From Budorcas taxicolor (taxonomy: Eukaryota; Chordata; Mammalia; Artiodactyla; Bovidae): DNA of 64,000 nucleotides. Positions 23,845 through 34,310 of the stretch are shown in pieces (the first letter of the stretch is position 1; every line of letters begins with the position of its first letter). Where the stretch lies: positions 11,860,001 to 11,924,000 of the forward strand of contig NC_068928.1 in assembly GCF_023091745.1 (NCBI RefSeq), written 5' to 3'. The translations under genes were made by a program, and so were the position numbers. The notes beneath the pieces are model-generated. The model saw only the letters and a program-made list of their open reading frames with translations, had not been told where the DNA came from and made no database searches.

Positions 23845-24125
23845 GGGTGATGAAAATGTCCCAGAATTAGGAGGATGCAGCAAAACATAGTGACTATACT
23901 AAAACCACTGAACTGTACACTGTGTTTTATGTTATATTAATTACATATCATTTAAAATAACATGATTAAAGTGTGAGAATCTAACGTATCACACAGTAAC
24001 TATGGTTTTGATAATACCGAAGTTTGCTAAAAGAGTAGAAGTTAAATGTTCTCACACAGAAAGATCACAACATACATATATAAAATGTATCAAACAATGG
24101 ATGTATTAATTAACTAGATGAAAAA
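23845..24125 (+). mobile_element. Old L1 3' UTR pieces
   Basis: tgatgaaaatgtcccagaatt, ctaaaaccactgaactgtac (23845-23965), and gtttgctaaaagagtagaagtt aaatgttctcac (24025-24060) follow known old-L1 3' UTR text. Strongly decayed. Confidence 0.65.
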
Positions 24126-24284
24126 AATGAAATGAAGTTGATTTCCCAGGAGCTAACCTCGAATGGAAAACTAGGTTTTATGTCTCAGTTTCTTTTACAT
24201 TATCTATTTCTCAGGTCTATTCATAAATATTTCATTGACCTTTTTCTTCATGTTAAATCCCTATTCCAAATAAGGAGCTGCTAT

Positions 24285-24515
24285 GAGATTAGCCAGGCTT
24301 CCCTGGTGCCTCAGTGGTAAAGAATTCACCTGCCAACGCATGAGACATGGATTCGATCCCTGGGTCGGGAAGATCCCCTGGAGAAGGAAATGGCAACCCA
24401 CTGCAGCATACCGGCCTGGCAAATCCCACAGACAGACGATCTTGGTGGGCTATTGACCATGGGATCATAAAGGAGCCAGACACAACTGAGTGATGAAACA
24501 ACATCGAGGTTAGCC
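24285..24515 (+). mobile_element. Bov-tA SINE with target-site duplication
   Basis: Element 24295-24505, sense: aggcttccctggtgcctcag, ggattcgatccctgggtcgg, gcataccggcctggcaaatcc and cagacacaactgagtgatg. Flanked by gagattagcc (24285-24294) and gaggttagcc (24506-24515), nine of ten identical. Confidence 0.93.
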
Positions 24516-24553
24516 ATGCCTGATCCCCTTATGGATATGACAGCCAACAACAC

Positions 24554-25236
24554 ACCTGACAGTTGCCATTTTGGTTAGGATACAGGGAGGCAGACTATCC
24601 CAGCATCATATTGATTCTCAGTGATCTGGGGTAAAGAAGGCACTGAATGTGAAGGGCCAGTTGCACCGAAAAATCTAAACAAGACTTCACAATTTAAAGG
24701 AGAAAGTAAAATCAGCAGCCATAATGCCATTGTACATAAGCCGAAAGAATGGTAGAACCAGACGTGAGGAGCCAGGATAAAGTGAAAGTGCACAGAGATG
24801 AGGAGACTATCAGGAGTGGGATTTCTAATTGGATGCTGGGCAGGAAATGGTACTAAACAGGACATGCAATTGAAATAATGTGACATAAATCTGAATTTTT
24901 CACCAAAATTGTGTTCTAATGGGGTTAAGATCTTAACCAAGGGCCTATATGCTCAAAATTTTAAATATAAACTGCAAGCAAAATACAACAAAATTATAAA
25001 CCTGGGACTAATATAAAGGTTTCTAATATTTACATATGCCCAACAAATAGGATATAAACAATTTAAAGATAAATACCAGGAGCTTTGTAGTATAAGAAAA
25101 AGGAAAAGTCCCTGAGGAAAATTCTAGAAGGATTTCAGGAATAAAGCTCTGTCTGAAGCAGCAAGATAGAGAGCTCTTAGACAAAGACCTGCATCTGAAG
25201 TAATGGGTAACACAGAAAGCCAGAGGAGGTCCAAAA
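24554..25236. other. Intron sequence, nothing recognised
   Basis: No exon, repeat or clear motif. Long minus-strand open stretches occur here (24575-24940 and 25023-25310) without family resemblance; they cross SINE sequence and are taken as chance. Confidence 0.4.
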
Positions 25237-25441
25237 CAAAGGAACAGGCCCATCCTTGGTGGTTCAGCAGCTGGGACTCTGTGCTCCCAATGCAGGGGGC
25301 CTGGGTTCAATCCCTGTTCAGGGAACTAGATCCCACATGCCACAGCTAAGAGTTTGTATGCTACAAATAAAGATCCTGCATGCAGCAACTAAAACTCAGC
25401 ACAGCCAAATAAATAAAAATTTTAAAAACTCAAAGGAACAG
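25237..25441 (+). mobile_element. CHR-type SINE with target-site duplication
   Basis: Element 25248-25430, sense: cccatccttggtggttcagc, gcctgggttcaatccctg, gggaactagatcccacatgcc, agcacagccaaataaataaa. Flanks are caaaggaacag at 25237-25247 and 25431-25441, identical. Confidence 0.92.
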
Positions 25442-25523
25442 AGCTGGAGATGTTCTCCAAAGAAAAAGGACAGACTCTTATCAGAACAGCAGGTGACAGT
25501 CATCAGGAAAAAAGAAAAAGGTT

Positions 25524-25535
25524 GGGGGGGGGGGG
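25524..25535 (+). repeat. G12 homopolymer
   Basis: Twelve consecutive G, followed by t and gg. Hard to sequence and length-unstable. Confidence 0.85.
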
Positions 25536-25907
25536 TGGTCGCTGAGAATCTTGTAAATAGTAAAGAGAATAAACATAGTTTTATAGGTCCATTTTATTAC
25601 TATTTAAATAACAGAATAACCTACAAAAACAGATGAATATAAACTGAATCACTAAGCTGAGAACTGACTCTGCTTGACTTCCTGAAAATGGATCATACTT
25701 TATAACTGATATCTGTGAAAAATGGTCCAGCATCCACTGAGTTGCCTCATAACTTAATAAAGTTCTATTTCTAGAAAGCTGAAGAAAATATAATAGACCC
25801 AAAAGAGAGAAAAAAAAAAAAGTGAAGAAATAAACAAGGAAAGCAAACTAAAATAAAAAACTAAAATACTTGAAAAAGTATTACAGGAGGCATGTTTCAT
25901 TACCTGT

Positions 25908-26124
25908 GCATGTGTGCTAAGTCGCTTCAGTCGTGTCTGACTCTCTGCAGCCCTACAAACTGCAGCCCACCAGGCTCCACTGTCCAGGGGATTCTCCAGG
26001 CAAGAATACAGGAGGAAGTTGCCATTTCCTCCTCCAGGGAACATTTCCAGGGATCGAACCTGGGTCTCTTATGTCTCCTGCATTGGCAGATGGGTTCTTC
26101 ACCACTAGCGCCACCCGGGAAGCA
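25908..26124 (-). mobile_element. Bov-tA SINE
   Basis: Reverse copy: ctaagtcgcttcagtcgtgtc, ccaggcaagaatacaggagg, gggatcgaacctgggtctc and gcgccacccgggaagc. Possible duplication cattac on both sides (weak). Confidence 0.9.
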
Positions 26125-26141
26125 TTACATGAGTTGTTCTT

Positions 26142-26290
26142 CAAGAGGATGAGATGGTTGGATGGCATCACCAACTCAATGGACGTGAATTTGAACAAAC
26201 TCCAGGAGATAGTGAATGACAGAGAAGTCTGGTGTGCTACAGTCCATGGGGTCGCAAAGATTTGGACACGACTTAGCGACTGAACAGAAA
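26142..26290 (+). mobile_element. BovB 3'-tail fragment
   Basis: About 150 bases of the terminal BovB sequence in sense: gaggatgagatggttggatgg, caactcaatggacgtgaattt, gggtcgcaaagatttggacac and gcgactgaacag. It lacks the tRNA-derived head, so it is a truncated BovB rather than a SINE. Confidence 0.87.
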
Positions 26291-27061
26291 GAAGAAACTA
26301 GTCCTAATTCACCTCTACAACAGCTTTGCCTTAACAAAGAATAAAAATCTGTTATATATTTGTATACTTACAGTATAAAAATTTGTTACTAATGTTGACA
26401 AAGAAGTAGAATAAAAACATATTCCCAACATATGATTGGAACACATTTTTCAAACAATTTTTTTAAAAAGAGATGCAAGAAAAAAGTGAGAGGGTTACTT
26501 TAGATTCATATAAACATATAATGTAGAAATTTTTCTGAAAAGAACACAAAGAAAGGAAATCATATTGCATTAGACTGGGCCATTCATCAGTACCTTGATA
26601 TGTCAAGTCTTGGTATAACAAATTAAATTGCTAAGCAAACTTAAGTTGCAGAAGTCAAAAAGTTCTCAATTATGTTTAAAACAAACCCCTAAAAATAAAA
26701 AGCATACTTTGTAAACTTTGTATACTGATTCTTACAAGTGAGGATCAAAGAATATATATGATGAAAACACAGAGATAGAGGATAATCAGAAATACGAGAA
26801 AGGCAACATAAAATAGAATGGCTTTTAAAAGTGCACTGAATATTCGATCCAGGAAAGTACAATCTGGAACACAGATATTTATTGGAGGTGATGAGATCTC
26901 ACATAAGACCCCCAGTGATTAACAATGAATCGCAAGCTACAGTGCATGTGTTCTGCAACATGATACAGTGCAAAAGAGGGAAATGTAAAGATTATGCAAG
27001 GTGTTCACTACAAATGAACTTATTAATCTGGTCAAATCACTCTCTAGCTCTTATTTCTTAC
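26291..27061. other. AT-rich intron upstream of nothing, between BovB scrap and BCAS3 exon 5
   Basis: Sequence is AT-rich and featureless apart from the splice donor of exon 5 at its right end. Confidence 0.45.
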
Positions 27062-27258
27062 CTGAGACTGTTGAGGTCAAGATCATCTGTATCAAAATCC
27101 GAAAGGGGCTGTGGAGTGTCACTTGGACCATGAGACTGCAACACAGATGAACTGGATGATATGACTGTGGTTTGGCCTGAGGGATGGATGGTTTTGAACT
27201 GAAACTGTGGACCCATCCACAGACGTCTGTGGGGTCCGGTATGCGTTACAATTTCTAC
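27062..27258 (-). CDS. BCAS3: BCAS3 internal coding exon 5 of 6 in window
   Basis: This 197-base exon starts in phase 0 with VEIVTHTGPHRRLWMGPQFQ, continues FKTIHPSGQTTVISSSSSVL, then QSHGPSDTPQPLSDFDTDDL and DLNSL, and ends on two bases of a split Arg codon. The acceptor TCTGTTCCAG ends at 27259; the donor GTAAGA is at 27061-27056. The first part (V-E-I-V-T-H with R-R-L-W-M-G-P-Q-F-Q-F) looks like structured beta sequence closing the BCAS3 domain. The second part is a five-serine run and an acidic D-F-D-T-D-D-L-D-L patch, probably a disordered recognition segment. It joins the previous exon as ...W-L-S-Q / V-E-I-V.... It is the longest exon here and its third positions are noticeably GC-richer than the flanking intron. 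Confidence 0.95.
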
Positions 27259-29660
27259 CTGGAACAGATCAGAAATCATGATTGAGATGTATCATGACCT
27301 CCCTCTGAGAGCCTTTCATGATCCCCCCATCTCATCTCCGAACACTCACAGTCTCCAAGAAGCCCATCTTAACCTAGTGGGAGAAGGAGAGGGTGTCATC
27401 CACAATCAGAAAGCTGTGACCACAGCAGCCTGTATAGACATCCACTACATCCATCTACTGGTTTGTCATAATATAATAAAAATTCATTTAGTGTTTGTAT
27501 GCGTATAAACAAACACACACACCCCATACACAATACAAAAATCATACGGATATAAAAGGACCAGTTGCCTGCCTCATGCACCTAGTGTCGGCTGCCTAAG
27601 GACTACCTATTTCACTAATATCAGACAGTCCTTATCACTCTGTGGGCATGCAATGAACACTACACTTCACAATCCACATATTAAAAGTAATTCCTTCACT
27701 GAGGATTAAGCTCATAACAAATGTGAAGTTGTTCTTGGAGTATCCAAGGAAAAGAAAAGGTCTGAAATAATTTAACACTCACAGCCAGTTTCTTTCCACA
27801 ATTAAATATTATAGTATTTCGTATACTTCCCCCAAAATTCCCCCAAATTCACTTTTAAAAGAAGACAGGATTACAGATTTTCTCTCAAACTAGATTTGTC
27901 TTCAGAAATACCATTTCTTAACTACAGTGTTTCCTCAGCTCCCATGAATGTTGACATAGGTATTTTAAATGCTGCGGAACAGTAATACCAAAATGCTTTA
28001 TGAATTTCATGCTCTATGGAAGAGGCAGGGAATGTTGCCAATATTAGACAAAGCAGAGAGGAGGACATGCGGTAAAAGCTAAAAATAAGCATGTGATTTT
28101 ATAAACGAGTGACTTGAATAAGAGACTAAATATGCAAACCTCTGGTGAGACGGTATTTCTCAATGTCTTATAATTGCTACATCCACGTCTATATACACAG
28201 TTCATAGAACTGACTTCCCATGGGCCTTAGTGTTGCCCTGAGTTCTTTTATATTTAATCACATTTCTCTGATTGTGGTGATTAATTCTTAACAAAACACA
28301 ACTGAAAAGGTTCACGGAGTGCAGCTCTGTGTTTGTAAAGTCCTAAAGGGCAAAAGCATCATAGTCTTGGAACAATATCCACATTCCCGCTAATCATGGG
28401 GAGAAAACGACTCAGATTTAGGACAGTGATTTCTCATTCAAGGAGTTGTACTCAGCAACATAAATGAGGCCACAGATAAAGCATGCTGTGTATTTTAAGC
28501 TCAAAACCATCAGTGTCACAGAGCCGAGAGGTAAACAGATGCCTGTGCAATTTCACTGAGGCGATGGCCAGATGTTCCAGCTCATCCGCCTGTTGTGTGC
28601 GGTACAAACATATTGTGTATACTTTCACACTGACAGCACACATTACCCCTTTTTCTAACTGAAAAGTTGAAGCGAAGGACAGTGGTTTCTCTGCCAGCAT
28701 CCTTTTTTTAAAAACTGCATTGTGGTATCCTCAAGAAAGGACGCATCTCCACGTGCAACCTAAAGGAGCTTTTCCTGTGAGTATTTTCAGTGTGATGAAA
28801 TGTATGTCACCTAGAAACAATTTCATTCTCTGGTTTCCAGATTCCCTTTAGTAGTGTGGGCTCTCCTCCCTGAGAAAGCAGTGAAACTGCACCCGGGCTC
28901 CTAGGAGGCACCTGTCTGCTGAAAAGCCGCGGGATTTGGTAATCCGAGACCCGGTCATTAACTTCACCCAGTGATGTCAGACTTGAAACAGACATAACAG
29001 CATCTGTAATGAAGTCACTTGTAATCTCATCATTTTGAAATCTGCCTGAGTATCTTTTATTTCAAAGCCCTTGAGATGAAGACAGCTTCACCTGGCAGGG
29101 GGAGGAAGGGTCCATGGAAGCTGTTACAGGACTGATTTGGAGACCCTTGGAAGCCACATGACAGGAGCTTAGGCAAGGAAGGCCAGGCCAGCACTTGTGC
29201 AAATTAGGAGGCAGAACTTCCCTAATCAAAGTCTGGGCCCAGTCTTCACAAAATGTTGCCTCCACAAAAGAATGCCCGAAGATTGTTGAATGGCTTCACC
29301 ATTTTAACCAGGCCAGTTCTTATCTTAATCCAAACAGTCCATCTGAAATCCAGGGTTCTGGGGGATATAAATGGCTTGTTTGAAAGATATGCGTACTTTA
29401 TGTTCTCTGCATGAAAGCTAATGTACACACACATATATGTATATGTGTGTATAAAATATATGTATATGTAGCCCTGCAGCAGTATTTCTGAGAAATTCTT
29501 AATATGGAAAGATGATTAATTCTTGATGATCATAAAAATAATCCGAATTCTGCCCGTTTTCCTCTAAGGAAAAAAATTTTTTTTAATTTTGAGAATAATA
29601 AGAGCTAAATGGATCTCTGTTTTCTGTCACCTTAATAGACTCAACGTTTCAGAGTCTCAC
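27259..29660. other. 2.4-kb BCAS3 intron free of SINEs and LINEs
   Basis: This intron between exons 5 and 4 contains no recognisable interspersed repeat, unusual for this window. A CA/TA-rich patch sits at 29423-29470. The segment 28450-29050 has balanced composition, several CpGs and a minus-strand open stretch (28807-28995); see findings. Confidence 0.5.
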
Positions 29661-29761
29661 CTGAGACAGCCACTCTTCATCTTCCTGTCCACTATGGTCA
29701 GACGCTAAACTGTCATAGGACCCGTGCCGAGTAATGGGCCCAGGACTTCCAGGGGGAACCA
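29661..29761 (-). CDS. BCAS3: BCAS3 internal coding exon 4 of 6 in window (acidic serine-rich linker)
   Basis: This 101-base exon completes Leu (T + TG) and reads VPPGSPGPITRHGSYDSLAS, then DHSGQEDEEWLSQ, ending exactly on a codon (phase 0). The acceptor CTTTCTCTTTCAG ends at 29762 and the donor GTGAGA lies at 29660-29655. Composition changes here from folded to disordered: Pro/Gly/Ser-rich, then acidic, with R-H-G-S-Y-D-S-L as a plausible basophilic-kinase or 14-3-3-like site (inference). The skipped product would be frame-disrupting because 101 is not a multiple of three. A poly-A run (about 29810-29824) lies some 50 bases upstream of the acceptor. Confidence 0.94.
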
Positions 29762-30400
29762 CTGAAAGAGAAAGAAAACATATTTAAACAACTTTAATCC
29801 ATGCCGTGAAAAAAAAAAAAAAAGAATATGGGCATAACCATCCTGGATACTGTGGTGATTTATAAGCTAAACTAAGACATTTAACACACAATTCAAATAA
29901 CTAATGAAGAAGAAAGATTAAATTTCTTAGAAGCAAGAGAAATCTCCAACTAGGAGCACACCTTAAAAAATATCTGTGGGAATCTAATCATTACACGTAT
30001 CGCTGTTGAAGAAATAAACAACTAACTGAATCTTAACAGCACAAGTACATAAGAAGCAGTAACAATTCCATTGCCTGTGCACCAATATAATTCCTATACC
30101 TCAGAACACTTCAATGCCTTCCACCTGACAAAGAAATTAAGTTGATGCAGTTCTTATAATTTGGGAAGGGGTTTTAAAAACAAGTATCATATAAGATTCT
30201 TTAAGAGTCTACTTAATATTTTCATATAAATGGAAGGCATTAAGACATTCTAAATTTTAAAACACTTTTAGTTCCTAAAACAATGATTTATCAAAAGAAA
30301 TGTTTCTCTCTTTTTTTTTAATGCTTCTATAGTTTCCCTGATTTTTAGGTCATAGGATATAGGCTTAAAACAGAAACAGCCTGTTTATCATACACAGAAC
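29762..30400. other. Intron next to exon 4, nothing recognised
   Basis: Starts with the exon-4 acceptor and a poly-A run at 29810-29824. Otherwise AT-rich with no repeat family. Confidence 0.45.
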
Positions 30401-30756
30401 CTCTGCTTAGTGTCAGTCACTCAGCTGTGTCCAAGTCTTTGTGACCCCCAAGGACTGTGGCCCACCAGGCTCCTCTGTCCATGGAATTCTCCAGACAAGA
30501 ATACTGGAGTGGGTAGCCATTCTCTTCTCCAAGAGATCTTCCTGACCCAGGGATTGAACCTGGGTCTCCTTCATTGCAGGAAGATTCTTTACTAATAGTA
30601 AACATGCCTAGGTTAGGAAGATCTCGTGGAGAAGGGAACGGCTACCCACTCCAGTATTCTTGCCTGGAGTATTCCATGGACAGAGGAGCCTGGTGGGCTA
30701 CAGTCCATGGGGTCACAAAGACTTGGACATGACTGAGTGACTGATCTTTGCTTAGT
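30401..30756. mobile_element. Inverted pair of Bov-tA SINEs inside one target-site duplication
   Basis: 30412-30595 is a Bov-tA in reverse (tcactcagctgtgtcc ... attgaacctgggtctcc). About ten bases later, 30606-30745 is the 3' two thirds of a Bov-tA in sense (aggaagatctcgtggagaag ... acttggacatgactgagtga). The outer flanks match: ctctgcttagt (30401-30411) and ctttgcttagt (30746-30756). The arms can pair over roughly 140 bases. Confidence 0.9.
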
Positions 30757-32387
30757 CAAAGCCATAAAATGATTCAGTAAACATTTATTGAGTTCCTACG
30801 AAAGAAATATTATCCCAACAAAAACTTACTTAGCCTCCTCTACTTAAAGTCCCATACTTTTTATTTGCTTATTTTTATTATAAAATAGCACTTTAATTTT
30901 TTAGAACAATTTTAGGTTCAAAACAAAATGGAAGAGAAAATACAGAGATTTCTCATACATTCTCTCCCTCACTAAACATTTTAATACTAAGAGAAATAAA
31001 GCAATAAAGTACTGAGGGGAAATAGAGAAAAGAAAAAGAAGAGAACCAAAGAGGAAGGAAAGACGGTGAGTATTAAAGAAACCTGGAAGAAACAGAAAAG
31101 AATGAGAGAAAGAAAATAATCTCAGAATTTCTACCACCCAGAGATATGTTTCTATACTTCAATATGTATATTTTCCATAGGCTACATTTCTAAAATTGAA
31201 ATCAGAGGATATGAACATATCTATATTTCTTAATGCATATTCCCAGAAAAAGATATACATTTCCACAAGGAGCAACTCACAAGCCAATCTCACAACCCTC
31301 TTGCCAGAACACGTATTTTGAAGAACTAAATCTTAACAAAACAAGTGTAAGTGAAGTAGACAGAGCAGAACATAGGGCAAGATTTTAAAGAAGAGATGCT
31401 CACAAAAGCCTTATCTCAGCTAGCTGGGAGGGGGGAAATGATACTTAAGCCCGCCAATCACTCATCAGAGGGAGACAGATAGTATTAAAATATAAGATTT
31501 GCAATGGTTAAAACTATTAGCTGTTAGTTCTTCAAAATCCTAGTTCTGCAGCTGAGAGGCAGGCTGGCAACTGGCACAAAATACAAGAGATCACCAAAGC
31601 TAAACAATTCCCTAGAATTCTGAACATCATGAAGAAAAGAATATCATAATAATCAATTAATGTTGAAGCATCCTTTTAAATAAAAACTGATAAGTAACTA
31701 TGTTTGCAAAAGGTTAGGTGTTTCCCAACCACTTGTAATCTTTTAATAAATAAAGTTGAAATTCTTAATACAGAACAGAGCAAGAGTATGCCTCAAAGCT
31801 GCTCTCTCCTTAAAGACTAATCAAGAAGGCAACTAAGAACAAACAGTTAGAGGTCAGCACTCTTTGGAACGCAGCTGAGGTCAGAGAAAATTTTAAAGAC
31901 GTGAATGAATAGGCCATGCATACATCTGAGAAGAAAGTGTTACAGAAAATATCAATTACAAAGATTTTGAAGTGGGACCATGAAATGTTTCGGTCATGTC
32001 AGGAAGCCAGTATGGTAGGTACGGTGAGGGAAGCTGAGAGTGGAAGATGAATCCGGAAGGCAAAGAGGCCAGGGAGGGAGGGTCAGCAGATGGTTTAGGA
32101 CTTTTCTTTTTTTTTTTAACAAAGCTAGGGTAGACAGATAACTGGAAAAATTAGAAGAGAAGTAAGAAATTATACCCTTGTGTTACTAACTAGTACCTAA
32201 TGTGATTTTTTCCTCAAGAGTTTGCAATATACTCAACATGTGCTGAGCCCAGCCTACTACCTGCTGCAGAATAAACACTTTATAAATAAATGAATGAATG
32301 GAGCTTTTGATTCTGGAATAAATAATGAAGGATACCAGGATGGTAGGATACCTTATTCACCCATCATCAAAATGGGGATGAACTTGG
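30757..32387. other. Unique intron, AT-rich and purine-rich in part
   Basis: 30950-31110 is A/G-rich on the plus strand. tttataaataaatgaatgaatgg (32280-32302) resembles an L2/MIR end. No exon. Confidence 0.4.
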
Positions 32388-32500
32388 GACTTCCCTAGTG
32401 GTCCAGTGGTTAGGATTCTGTGCTTTTACTACTGAGGGCCTAGGTTCAATAAGATCCTGCAAGCTGCTAGCCATAGCCAAACAAACAAACAAAAAAAGAT
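32388..32500 (+). mobile_element. CHR-type SINE, shortened
   Basis: gggacttccctagtggtccag, taggattctgtgcttttac and the tail atagccaaacaaacaaacaaa are CHR-like. An internal part, including most of the B-box region, is missing. Confidence 0.78.
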
Positions 32501-33551
32501 GTGTGTGGAAGGGTAAATTTAAAAATAATCCAATGACAGAGAATGGTGAGGAAGAGGATTATAGCTGAAAAAAAAAACATTAGTCTGAGTTGGTGACTTT
32601 TGAGAATTACAGGTACATGGAGAGTCATTATACTGACACAGTTTTTTTCTAATTTTGTGTATGTTTGACATTTACCACAGTGAAAAGTTTCTCAAGGAGG
32701 AAAAAAAAATCTCTTTCTCCTCCTCCTCTTCCCACCCATCCTGTTTCCCAAAGGAACTGGTAAAAATACCAATCATATATCTATGAAACATTAAATCTGA
32801 ACCCTAAATTTCTAAATAGAGATTGTGAGAAGAGTTACCATACTTTATGTTCACTAAAAAACTGTATTCCAATTAAGAATGCTTCGAAGCATTCAGAAGA
32901 TTCACAATATAAAAATATGTGTGGTGGAAAAATCTTTTTCAACATAAGGTAAATATCCTTTCCCTCTCCCTCACATTTCTTTACATTTAAAACTTTCTCC
33001 AATCCAGGTAGGAAGAACACTCTATGATTACTAGCTGGTAATAGCTGGTGGAAACAATGACATACCCAGTCACAAAGAAGAGAGGAATTCAAAACCCTGA
33101 CCCTGGGATAAGAAAGAGAGATTTAAAGTATGAGTGTTAGGAGCAAAGCTCCCATGGTTTCCAAGCAGCTATTAGGAAAGACATGCAGAAACTGGAACAA
33201 GAGCCCCACAAACAGAAAGGGGAAAAAAGAGGGTTCCCAAGGAAGGGTACTAAATGTCAGAAAGAGTTTTAGGGATGAACAACTGTGAAGAATCCTAATT
33301 TCATTCTTGGGTAGTTTCAGGAAGTAGCAGGAGATTCCACTTGGGAAGTAGCACGGAGATTTTACTCTTCTACAGTAGAAGGTGTGCACACAGTGTGTTT
33401 CCACAGCTGAGCCTGTGACAACCTCTCCAAGTCCCCTGTGAATGTGATGATGAATATTTACTATACATTCAAGAGTAATATGGACAAGGTCCAGGCAATT
33501 GTCAGGCTTTGAAAAGGCTTTGAAACAAGGACGGATGCTACAAAGACCTAT
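32501..33551. other. Intron, possible old LINE tail, otherwise nothing
   Basis: tttgtgtatgtttgacatttaccacagtg (32655-32683) resembles an old L1 3' end and has a second partial match at 40480-40510. No exon. Confidence 0.4.
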
Positions 33552-33780
33552 ATGAACCAATGTGCTAACTAGTTGCTCAGGCGTGTCCGACTCTTTGCAA
33601 CTCCATGGACTGCAGGCAGCCAGGCTCCTCTGTCCACGGAATTCTCCAGGCAAGAATACTGGAGTGGATAGCCATTTCATTCTCCAGGGGATGTTCCTGA
33701 CCCAGGGACTGAACCCAAGTCTCCTGCATTGCAGGCAAATTCTTGACTGTCAGAGCCATCAGGAAAGCCCATGAACCAAT
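33552..33780 (-). mobile_element. Bov-tA SINE with perfect 10-bp duplication
   Basis: Element 33562-33770 in reverse (gcgtgtccgactctttgcaac ... gcattgcaggcaaattcttg ... aggaaagccc). Flanks atgaaccaat at 33552-33561 and 33771-33780 are identical. Confidence 0.95.
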
Positions 33781-34100
33781 ACAATAGCCAACAATTAAAT
33801 CTGGTAAGGAATTGGGACATCTCAGTGGTTAAAAAATAGAGGTAAAATATCTTTAGCAATCCCATCTCATATCTTGTACTATGTAAGCCCTATAGAATTT
33901 AGATGCAACTATGTAGGAGGTTATGATTGATTGAGATTAATTTGTCCCTATTTGTTAGGACAGAGGTACAAAAGAGGACTAAAGACAATTTATAGGAAAA
34001 TAAAGTTACATATATTGCAAGCATGAGTTTAATGGACCAACATAAGCACCTTCTAGCTAAAGAAAAATAGTATCTTTTACATTTACCAACTACTCTTAGG

Positions 34101-34302
34101 GGTTTCCCTGGTGGTTCAGTGGTCACGAATCTGCCTGCCAATGCAGGAGACGCCAGTTCACTCCCTGGGTCGGGAAGATCTCCTGGAGGAGGAAATGGCA
34201 ACTGACTCCAGTATTCTTGCCTGGAGAATCTCATGGCAGAGAAGCCTGGCGGGGTGCAGTCCATGGGGTCACAGAGAGTCAGACATGACTGAGCATGCAG
34301 CA
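34101..34302 (+). mobile_element. Bov-tA SINE
   Basis: Sense: gtttccctggtggttcagtgg, cactccctgggtcgggaagat, tattcttgcctggagaatctc and cagacatgactgagcatgc. A short ttcttag/ctcttag match may be its duplication. Confidence 0.92.
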
Positions 34303-34310
34303 CTGTTCTT

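Noticed and set aside
24575..25310. Two long minus-strand open stretches upstream of exon 5
   Set aside because: They cover unique intron and part of a CHR SINE, show no BCAS3 phase and no family resemblance.
33123..33680. 185-codon minus-strand open stretch
   Set aside because: Its first part is the reading of a Bov-tA SINE and the rest has no recognisable domain; it runs through unique intron without an exon boundary in BCAS3 phase.
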